A stretch of 64,000 nucleotides of DNA, taken from Pseudobutyrivibrio xylanivorans (lineage in GTDB: Bacteria; Bacillota; Clostridia; Lachnospirales; Lachnospiraceae). Positions 18,787-25,996 of this stretch are shown piece after piece (position 1 is the first letter of the stretch; each line of letters starts with the position of its first letter). The stretch lies in the NCBI RefSeq assembly GCF_010906925.1, contig NZ_VTVE01000002.1:62001-126000 (forward strand), given 5' to 3'. Both the position numbers and the translations under genes were made by a program. The notes under the pieces were generated by a model. The model ran no database searches, was not told the origin of the DNA, and saw nothing but the letters and a program-made list of their open reading frames with translations.

Positions 18787-19710
18787 ATGATTCCAAAATA
18801 TATTTTACTTAGAGAAAAAATTAATGAGGAAATTTTACAGGGCACCTATCCAATGGCCTCAAAATTACCTACAGAAGTTGAACTTGCTAAAATTTATAAT
18901 GTAAGCCGCTCAACGGTGCGACAGGCCTTAGATCTACTTGTTAAGGACGGAATAATAAGCAAACACTGGGGAAGTGGAAATACAGTTATAGGTAAAAGTG
19001 ATTCTTCTAAAAAAGATACAGTGATGATTTTACTTCCAGATATTTCATCTCAAAGAGGCAGTTCACTTCTTTCTGATATTTCATCTACACTTTTAAAACA
19101 AGGCTTTAAAGTAGAGCACCACCAGACTTCTAATGAATTTTCCAAGGAGCGTAGCTACCTTCAGCTGATGCTAGATGATATGTATGCAGGTCTTATAATT
19201 GAGCCAGCACTTTCAGCTCTTCCTTCTATGAATGTGGATTTGATGCAACAGCTCCTTCGTCGCAAGACTCCTGTTATATTCTTGGAAGCAACACCTATTG
19301 GCATATATAATGGCAAGGAGATTTCATCTGATAGTTACAACCTAGGCTACCAGACAGCTCGCTCTTTTATAAACATGGGTAAAAAAGATTTAGGTGGAAT
19401 TTTTCTACTAGATAATAAATCTTCAGTTCTGACATATTCTGGATTTGTAGATGCTATTAGAGATGCAGGACTTTCGTATCATGACAATTGTTTTCTCTGG
19501 TGTAATTCAAAGGATCCAGTGGGGGTTAATACTAGAAGCTCCTCTTTTATAAACAAATTTTTAAAGCAAGCCTATAATACAGTAGAAACTGTATATCTCG
19601 ATGACGACACCATAAATGTAGATGGTATCTATCCTGTATTTAGGTCAGAAATAGAATCTAAAAGTATAGGCAAGCCTGCTGCAAAGGCACTTATATCAAT
19701 GATTAAATAA
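18787..19710 (+). CDS. GntR-family transcriptional regulator with short sugar-binding domain (AraR type)
   Basis: A 307-residue protein. Residues 1-75 are a GntR winged helix (ASKLPTEVELAKIYNVSRSTVRQALDLLVKDG). Residues 80 onward resemble a LacI/PBP ligand domain as in AraR (DTVMILLPDISSQRGSSLLSDI; NLGYQTARSFINMGKKDLG). The domain is shorter than usual: it passes from TVETVYLDDDTINVDG straight to IGKPAAKALISMIK, missing about 50-60 residues that normally form part of the second lobe. The start at 18787 is chosen because AGGGGGA lies 8-14 bases ahead; the upstream ATG at 18742 has none. Likely represses or activates the divergent importer operon. Confidence 0.8.
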   Translation: MIPKYILLREKINEEILQGTYPMASKLPTEVELAKIYNVSRSTVRQALDLLVKDGIISKHWGSGNTVIGKSDSSKKDTVMILLPDISSQRGSSLLSDISSTLLKQGFKVEHHQTSNEFSKERSYLQLMLDDMYAGLIIEPALSALPSMNVDLMQQLLRRKTPVIFLEATPIGIYNGKEISSDSYNLGYQTARSFINMGKKDLGGIFLLDNKSSVLTYSGFVDAIRDAGLSYHDNCFLWCNSKDPVGVNTRSSSFINKFLKQAYNTVETVYLDDDTINVDGIYPVFRSEIESKSIGKPAAKALISMIK

Positions 19711-19715
19711 AAAAT

Positions 19716-19743
19716 GCCAAGGAGTAATTCCTTGGCGTTTTTT
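19716..19743. terminator. bidirectional intrinsic terminator
   Basis: GCCAAGGA (19716-19723) and TCCTTGGC (19729-19736) with loop GTAAT, preceded by an A-run and followed by a T-run. It ends both the regulator (plus) and the sensor operon (minus); the minus-strand gene stop lies within its flank. Confidence 0.88.
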
Positions 19744-20758
19744 AGAATTTTCTTGATGCAATAAAATCCACATCTAGCATATCACTTGTAAAACATTCCT
19801 CATGAATATATGTAATCTTTGGCACCACTTTTTCTTTTTCAAGATGATTTATAAGATTATAGATATATGGACCCTGGAGGGGATTACACTCTACCTCTAT
19901 GCTTATCTGACCTGCCATACACATGGTTAGGGCTGAATTCATAGCGTCAAATGAGACCACCTTAATTCCACCTTCCATTCCATATCTTACTCCAGCCTCA
20001 TTCATGGCAGCTATTGCACCAAAAGCTTCCTCGTCATTTTCGCAGTAAACTACATCTATATTTCCTGCGCCAACTTCCTTTAGGGCATTTGACATTATTT
20101 CTCGCCCCTTAGCCTTAGTAAACTCTCCGCAATCCTGATACACGATGTTCCAATTATCGTGAGTCTCTATGGCATCTTCGAGGGCCTTGGTTCTGCCAAG
20201 CTGTGCTGATGAGCCAAGTGTTCCCTGGATATGTACTATATTTACCGGTCTATCTGCTTTTCCATTTTCTGCCAGAAGAATTTCTAAATTCGTAATTGCA
20301 TAGTCCCCTTCTGCTTTGAAATCTGAGCCAACAAAGGCTGTGTATAGAGATTCATTTGAAACCGTTACGTTTCTATCGCAGATTATTACTGGAATCCCAG
20401 CTTCCTTTGCCTCTGACAATACTGTATCCCAACCTGTCTCCACTATAGGGCTGATGATAATATAATCAACTCCCTGCTGGATAAATGTCCTTATGTCCTT
20501 TATCTGATTATCCTGTTTTGACCGGCCATCCTTATAGATTAGCTTGTAGCCTCGCTCCTCGGTGAAATTCTCCTTTACAGAATCTGTTAAAGCAACACGC
20601 CAGGCAGACTCTGCTCCAGGCTGGGAAAATCCCACTGTTATAAGAGAACTTTCCTCTTCTTCTACGTATGGATCAACTGTTTTCTCCTGACAAGCAATCA
20701 CCACAAATGCAAGCATAATGCAAAGGAGACCAATCACTATTCTATTGTTCTTAAACAT
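19742..20758 (-). CDS. YtfQ-like sugar-binding lipoprotein linked to a two-component system
   Basis: A 338-residue lipoprotein: signal segment VIGLLCIMLAFVVIAC with lipobox Cys at residue 23, then ITVGFSQPGAESAWR, YIIISPIVETGWDTV and IPVIICDRNV. It is clearly homologous to the transporter binding protein at 17341, yet it has no permease of its own. Instead it overlaps the histidine kinase gene by 8 bases as the third gene of a response regulator-kinase-binding protein operon. The likely role is to present ligand to the kinase, as in other binding-protein-assisted sensors; this role is inferred from context. Confidence 0.82.
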   Translation of the reverse strand: MFKNNRIVIGLLCIMLAFVVIACQEKTVDPYVEEEESSLITVGFSQPGAESAWRVALTDSVKENFTEERGYKLIYKDGRSKQDNQIKDIRTFIQQGVDYIIISPIVETGWDTVLSEAKEAGIPVIICDRNVTVSNESLYTAFVGSDFKAEGDYAITNLEILLAENGKADRPVNIVHIQGTLGSSAQLGRTKALEDAIETHDNWNIVYQDCGEFTKAKGREIMSNALKEVGAGNIDVVYCENDEEAFGAIAAMNEAGVRYGMEGGIKVVSFDAMNSALTMCMAGQISIEVECNPLQGPYIYNLINHLEKEKVVPKITYIHEECFTSDMLDVDFIASRKF

Positions 20759-22196
20759 TAATTATCCCCTTCTCGCTATTTAATATTTTAGGAATAACAG
20801 CTATTACTGTTGTTCCAACCCCCTCAGTACTTGCTATGGTAAGTCCGTATTCTTCACCATACAAAAGTTGCATTCTCTCATGGACAGTTCTAAGGCCAAA
20901 TCCTGTCTTTTCTCCTGTCTCAATTGCTGTTCGCATTTCCTGCAAACGCTCTTCTGTCATTCCAGCTCCATTATCCCTAACAGAAAGCTCTATCTTGTCT
21001 CCCAAGTCCACAGCCTCTACTCGAATAGAGCCCTTTTCTCGCTGAAGCTTGATACCGTGGTAAATACTATTTTCAACCAAAGGCTGAAGCGTCAGCTTTG
21101 GAATAGAATAATCGTAAAGGTCCTTTGGAATAACCACCTCGTAATCCATCCTATCCTGATATCTAACCTTTTGGATTGCAAGGTAACTAAGTACATGTTT
21201 TTCCTCTTCTTCCAGGCTGATAATATCCTTACCTCGACTTAAACAGAATCTAAAGAAATCCGATAAGGCACTTACCATCTGTATACTATCTTCTTTTTTG
21301 TCTGCCTCAATGAGCCAGATAATTGTATCTAAAGTATTGTACAAAAAATGCGGATTAATCTGAGCCTGAAGTAGCTCCAGCTCAGCGTGGCGTTTTCTTC
21401 TCTCAGCCTTTTTATTCTCCTGAATCAAAGAATTAAGCTGCCCCACCATTTCCTCAAAACCATCTGACAGAGTCTGAACCTCAATCTCCTCTGCCTCAAC
21501 CGGTATCCTCTGTTCAAAATCTCCCTTTTGAATATCCCTTACACGATTGGTCAGCTTTGTAAGTGGATTAGTAATTTTCTCGGTAGTATGTGTTGTGTAT
21601 ACGCCAATAGCTATAACAAGCAGAATAACCGCCACTATAGTGGCTATAATCAAGTATTGTAGCTCTCTGGTAATCTCTGTCTGCAACTGGCTCAAGTGAA
21701 CTGACTCGTGATACAGATAGTCGTACATAAATGTCTGAATCAGCTCCGTTAGGATGTAAATATTATTCTCCAGCTGAACCATCCCCTCATCATAGGAGGT
21801 GGCATTATCTATTTCATCCATTCTCTCCTCAAGGGTGATACACAAATCTCTAACTGATTCTATAGCATCGATACTAGGCTTTTCTTGTGTCTGCTTCAAA
21901 AGCTGATCTGCAAGCTCTCTTGCGCTTTCAACCTCATCCACTGGCTTTCCTTCAGAATAGGCACTATCGCTGACATAGTAAAACATTTTCAAATCAACAT
22001 CGTTTTTGAAATCCTGGTTGAACTCAGAAGCTGCCGTTACATTATGAAGGATAGTTCGATACTGAATTGAATACCATCCTAAGATGCCTATGAGAATAGC
22101 AATAACTATACTCATAGGCAAAAGAATTACTGTTATTAATTTGTGCAGCATATGGCTGGTGGTAGTTTTTTTCTTTAGTTCCCCGCGTATTCTCAT
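20751..22196 (-). CDS. sensor histidine kinase, YesM/LytS type
   Basis: A 481-residue kinase: TM near residues 18-40, an extracytoplasmic all-helical region to about 185, second TM (YLIIATIVAVILLVIAIGVY), HAMP (about 205-260), then the His_kinase domain with phosphoacceptor in QINPHFLYNTLDTIIW and a HATPase_c domain (LQPLVENSIYHGI, DNGAGM, GFGLRTVHERM). This is the family usually paired with AraC-type response regulators that switch on carbohydrate genes. Its start touches the stop of the response regulator gene. Confidence 0.9.
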   Translation of the reverse strand: MRIRGELKKKTTTSHMLHKLITVILLPMSIVIAILIGILGWYSIQYRTILHNVTAASEFNQDFKNDVDLKMFYYVSDSAYSEGKPVDEVESARELADQLLKQTQEKPSIDAIESVRDLCITLEERMDEIDNATSYDEGMVQLENNIYILTELIQTFMYDYLYHESVHLSQLQTEITRELQYLIIATIVAVILLVIAIGVYTTHTTEKITNPLTKLTNRVRDIQKGDFEQRIPVEAEEIEVQTLSDGFEEMVGQLNSLIQENKKAERRKRHAELELLQAQINPHFLYNTLDTIIWLIEADKKEDSIQMVSALSDFFRFCLSRGKDIISLEEEEKHVLSYLAIQKVRYQDRMDYEVVIPKDLYDYSIPKLTLQPLVENSIYHGIKLQREKGSIRVEAVDLGDKIELSVRDNGAGMTEERLQEMRTAIETGEKTGFGLRTVHERMQLLYGEEYGLTIASTEGVGTTVIAVIPKILNSEKGIINV

Positions 22197-23797
22197 CAGC
22201 CCTGCCCCTTTGCTCTAAATTCTTTTGGACTAATTCCGTAGGTCTTCTTGAAAATATAGCTGAAATAATGAGGGTCCTTATAACCCACTTTTTCCGCAAT
22301 TACCTGAGCCTTTTCATTTGTGCTAAGAAGCATATGCTTGGCATGTTCCATTCTCCTAGAAGTCATGTACTCTACAAATGTAGTCTTATTCTCTCTAGAG
22401 AACATGGCACTAAGGTAGCTTGGAGAAATATTGACCTCCTTTGCCACCTCATTAAGACTGAGGTTGGAATCCCCATAATGCTCATCTACATATTTGATAG
22501 CTGCTGCAAGCTGTGATTTAGACTGCTTGCCTACTAAATTTTTACGCTTAGAAATAGCCACTTCAAACATCTTCTCTACCAGTTCCATAACAGTCTGGCA
22601 GTTGACATTCTCAATTGCTCTTCTTGTATCATCTTCCAATGCCTCATTTGGGTCAATTGATAATTTTCTTAAATAATCGCAGACACACATATACATTGTC
22701 ATGGCAAAATATTTGCAAAACATTGTGGAATTTAGGGCATTTTTTGTCTGCTTGCTTATAAGATTGCTTAAGAAACCTTGGATTTCTGATTCCTCTGCAT
22801 TCTCCAGAAATAGCGATACCAAACGCTGGTCGATTGAAGCCTCAGCATTATCCTCACTATTTTTTATAGCCTCTATATCATCATCTGTAAAAATGTGACC
22901 TGCCGGGTTCATATATCTACAGCTAAGTCGCTTATTGGCAACCTGACATCCTTTGGCAAACTCTGAGAAGCGTGTGAGAATTCCACTTTCTGCCAAATAC
23001 CAATTAATCTCGTCCTCGTATACCATGCAGCGGCGCTTAATATTTTCAATTAAATTCGAAGTGTGAGATTCTATTGTTGATTCGTCGCCCTTAACTATGA
23101 TGGCATAGGTATCCATACTCCAATGGAAAACTATATACTCTGGGCAACACTTTAGATATTGCATCAGCTGCTCTGAAAGACGAGCCATCTGCTTAGAATA
23201 TGCAGGAGCAGCTGCCACTCCTGTCATAGGGGTAAAATCAAGAAGTACAAGATTGTAATGAGTCGCATCAAGAGAAAGCCCCAGCTCCTCGGAACGTTCG
23301 TAAACCTCCAAAACAGACATGGTGCCATTTACCAATTGATTAAAAAATTTTACCCTGGCGAATTGCTCGTACTCTTGAGACTCTTCTTTGAATTGCTCTA
23401 GATAATTATTTTTTTCATTTTCCTTATCCAGTTTTATCTTGACCTCGGACATAACATCCCCAAGCTTGTCCTTGGTAATTGGCTTAAGGATATAGTTATC
23501 CACGCCAATATTAATCGCTTCCTGGGCATAAGAAAAATCATCAAAACCACTTATGATAATAATACGTGTATCAGGAAGCTCTTTTCTAATCATTTTGGAC
23601 AAAGCTATACCATCCATAAATGGCATCCTGATATCTGTAATAAGTACGTCCGGCTTAGTTTGTCTAATAAGTGGTAACGCCATCTCTCCATCTGCGGCAT
23701 CCCCAACGTAGGCAAATCCCGCCTGTTCCCATGGAAAACTAGCTTTTAACCCGTCGCGGATAACAATTTCATCCTCGACTAAAAATACACTATACAT
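22196..23797 (-). CDS. response regulator with AraC-type DNA-binding domain (YesN type)
   Basis: A 533-residue protein. Residues 1-120 are a receiver (FLVEDEIVIRDG, phosphoacceptor Asp in VLITDIRMPFMDG, Lys in YILKPITKDKL). The middle is a long helical linker. The last 100 residues are two AraC helix-turn-helix motifs (SPSYLSAMFSRENKTTFVEY and YKDPHYFSYIFKKTYG). First gene of the three-gene sensor operon. Its most likely targets are the importer genes at 13464-18441, about 5 kb away, but no binding site is defined. Confidence 0.9.
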   Translation of the reverse strand: MYSVFLVEDEIVIRDGLKASFPWEQAGFAYVGDAADGEMALPLIRQTKPDVLITDIRMPFMDGIALSKMIRKELPDTRIIIISGFDDFSYAQEAINIGVDNYILKPITKDKLGDVMSEVKIKLDKENEKNNYLEQFKEESQEYEQFARVKFFNQLVNGTMSVLEVYERSEELGLSLDATHYNLVLLDFTPMTGVAAAPAYSKQMARLSEQLMQYLKCCPEYIVFHWSMDTYAIIVKGDESTIESHTSNLIENIKRRCMVYEDEINWYLAESGILTRFSEFAKGCQVANKRLSCRYMNPAGHIFTDDDIEAIKNSEDNAEASIDQRLVSLFLENAEESEIQGFLSNLISKQTKNALNSTMFCKYFAMTMYMCVCDYLRKLSIDPNEALEDDTRRAIENVNCQTVMELVEKMFEVAISKRKNLVGKQSKSQLAAAIKYVDEHYGDSNLSLNEVAKEVNISPSYLSAMFSRENKTTFVEYMTSRRMEHAKHMLLSTNEKAQVIAEKVGYKDPHYFSYIFKKTYGISPKEFRAKGQG

Positions 23798-23824
23798 TAT
23801 TCCCCAAAATTCCTTTATATAACC

Positions 23825-24424
23825 TTACTGCTCCTTCGATTTCAAAAACTCTGAAATCATCTTGTAGAGAGCCTCTGCTGTGGCTTCAACTCCCATAAGT
23901 GAACTATTCACGCAAAAATCATATCCTCTACTATCGCCCCACTTCATCTTTGAATAGTAATTGTGATATGCCTTACGCTTTTTATCGTGTCTAAACATCT
24001 TGGCCTTGGCCTCTAGCTTGTTAAGCTTGTAAAGACGACATATACGCTCTGTCTTGGCCTCCTCATCACCTCTTACAAATATAGAGATAAGGGCTGGATT
24101 GTCTCGAAGAACATTCTCCGCGCATCTGCCTACAACCACAAAACTCTCTCCACTGGCTGCCTTGTTACGAATAAAATCAAACTGTAACTGGGCGATGGTG
24201 TCTTGAATAGATGATGAATGACCTCTAACGGTGCGATGCAGCCCCTGATGCTTCATCTCTTCGTGCTTGTGGAGCTCCTCAGAATCGATACCATTTTTCT
24301 CGGCCATCTGATCCAGCATATTTCTGTCGTACATAGGAATATCGAATTTCTCCGATAAGATGCTGGCAATCTCATGACCACCACTGCCATATTCTCTACC
24401 TACTGAAATGATAAACTGCCCCAT
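23825..24424 (-). CDS. cytidylate kinase-like family protein
   Basis: A 199-residue P-loop-type protein starting MGQFIISVGREYGSGGHEIA, the GREYGSGG signature of the cytidylate kinase-like group common in Lachnospiraceae. The usual P-loop Lys is absent after GGH as in that whole group, so CMP kinase activity is not assured. Other features: SFVVVGRCAENVL and RHDKKRKAYHNYYSKMKWGD. It sits 27 bases after the response regulator promoter side, on the same strand, possibly transcribed into that operon. Confidence 0.75.
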   Translation of the reverse strand: MGQFIISVGREYGSGGHEIASILSEKFDIPMYDRNMLDQMAEKNGIDSEELHKHEEMKHQGLHRTVRGHSSSIQDTIAQLQFDFIRNKAASGESFVVVGRCAENVLRDNPALISIFVRGDEEAKTERICRLYKLNKLEAKAKMFRHDKKRKAYHNYYSKMKWGDSRGYDFCVNSSLMGVEATAEALYKMISEFLKSKEQ

Positions 24425-24509
24425 ATGCTCCCCTCCTCCAGTATTTTCTACTTTTATTTTATATGATTAATTCTCAGAAGTCGAGTCATGTCTTTGAGTT
24501 TACTTAATA

Positions 24510-24551
24510 AAACGAAAAAGTCTCTCAAGGGCTACAGACCCAAGAGAGACT
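24510..24551 (-). terminator. terminator of the ArsB/NhaD-type gene
   Basis: AGTCTCTC (24519-24526) and GAGAGACT (24544-24551), with inner TTGGG/CCC-type pairing, followed on the minus strand by TTTTTCGTTTTATT. Directly after the stop at 24558. Confidence 0.85.
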
Positions 24552-24557
24552 ATCATT

Positions 24558-25907
24558 TTAAAGATATCTAATATAAATACTAATCATAGATACTACAAGC
24601 ACGATAATCGTACCTGGAACAAGTTCCTTACAGTATGTGGCCCAGCTAATTGGGTAACCTTCTTTACCTGCTGTAGAAATACCTACTACGTTGGCGCTGG
24701 CGCCGATTGGAGTCATACTGCCACCGATGTCTGTTCCGATAGCAAGTGTCCATGCCATAGTTGAAAGATCTACGCCTGTAGTAGCAGCAAGTGTACGAAT
24801 AACAGGAATCATAGTAGCTGAGAATGGAATGTTATCAATAAATGCTGAAGCGATAGCACTTACCCAAAGGATAATAGCAATCATAACGAATGCATTACCA
24901 CCTGAAACCTTGGCAATAAACTCAGCGATTATCTCAAGAATACCTGTCTGCTCCAAACCGCCTACTACAATAAAAAGTCCTATAAAGAACAATAATGTAG
25001 GATAATCAACTCTCTTTAAAAGTGTGATTGCCTTGCGGCCTGCAGTAATAAGTGTAATAGCAGCAATGAAAACACCTATGAATGCTACTGTAAGGCCTGT
25101 CATAGCGTGTGTAACCAAAAGTGCAACTGCAATAAGGAAAATAACGGTACTTGTCAAAAATTCTTTCATGTTGTCGATTCGAATCTCTACATCAATTGTA
25201 GATGGATCCACCTTATCTGCAGGGTCCTGAAGTCTATTTCTCATTGTAAAGTAGAAATAAATAATAATAATCACAAGAGAAACAGCTCCGATTGCACCTG
25301 TGTTAAGTACAAAATCTGAGAATGAATACCCTAGAGAAGTACCAATGATAATGTTTGGTGGATCGCCACACATAGTTGCGCTTCCACCTAAGTTGGCACA
25401 GAAAATCTCTGCCATAATAACCGGTATCGGATTAAATTTAAGTGTTCTTGCAAGTCTGATAGTAACTGCTGCAAGGAATAAAATAACTGTAATGGAATCA
25501 ATGAACATAGCAAGAACAGATGACAAAACCATAAATGCCACAAAAATTCTCACTGGCTCGTAATGAGCAAGCTTTGCTATCTTCAAACAGAGCCAATCAA
25601 AGAATCCGGCTTCTGCCATTCCTTCAACCATTATCATCATGCCCCAGAGGAAAATAATGGTAGCCCAGTTGACACCTGAAGTCTGTTCGGATGCCTCTTC
25701 GGCTGCATACCAAAAATCCCTCTTAAAAATACCGCCTACAGCAATAGTATCAACAAATGCTTTTACGCTGCGCATACCTACTCCAAATACAAATATACTA
25801 GTAAGCGCGCCACAGCCAAGGGTTACATAATGCTTTGGAAATCTATCCCATACGATAAATCCAAACATTGTCACGAAAATTACAACTGCAAATATTTCCG
25901 CCAGCAT
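24558..25907 (-). CDS. ArsB/NhaD (SLC13-like) family ion transporter
   Basis: A 449-residue membrane protein with about 11-12 hydrophobic segments. Motifs ANLGGSATMCGDPPNIIIGTSLGYSF and GTDIGGSMTPIGASANVVG are the paired re-entrant loops of the ion-transporter superfamily (ArsB/NhaD/CitMHS). Which ion or carboxylate it moves cannot be read from sequence. Its ribosome site GGAGGGAG is embedded in the hairpin at 25908-25961, suggesting control by that structure. The upstream GH3 gene ends 89 bases away on the same strand. Confidence 0.85.
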   Translation of the reverse strand: MLAEIFAVVIFVTMFGFIVWDRFPKHYVTLGCGALTSIFVFGVGMRSVKAFVDTIAVGGIFKRDFWYAAEEASEQTSGVNWATIIFLWGMMIMVEGMAEAGFFDWLCLKIAKLAHYEPVRIFVAFMVLSSVLAMFIDSITVILFLAAVTIRLARTLKFNPIPVIMAEIFCANLGGSATMCGDPPNIIIGTSLGYSFSDFVLNTGAIGAVSLVIIIIYFYFTMRNRLQDPADKVDPSTIDVEIRIDNMKEFLTSTVIFLIAVALLVTHAMTGLTVAFIGVFIAAITLITAGRKAITLLKRVDYPTLLFFIGLFIVVGGLEQTGILEIIAEFIAKVSGGNAFVMIAIILWVSAIASAFIDNIPFSATMIPVIRTLAATTGVDLSTMAWTLAIGTDIGGSMTPIGASANVVGISTAGKEGYPISWATYCKELVPGTIIVLVVSMISIYIRYL

Positions 25908-25961
25908 AAAAAACTCCCTCCGTATACAATAATTAACTGCTTACTATTGTATACGAGGGAG
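25908..25961 (-). terminator. terminator whose 3' arm is the ribosome site of the next gene
   Basis: Minus-strand CTCCCTC plus GTATACAATA (25945-25961) pairs with TATTGTATAC, a bulged G, and GAGGGAG (25914-25931), a 17-bp stem with a 13-base loop. It is followed by TTTTTT (25908-25913) and then directly by the ATG at 25907. It ends the GH3 transcript. Its GGAGGGAG arm is at the ideal distance (6 bases) to be the ribosome site of the transporter gene, and the U-tract is the spacer. Confidence 0.8.
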
Positions 25962-25996
25962 AACAATTTTAAAACCAACAATTTATAAATAATGTC

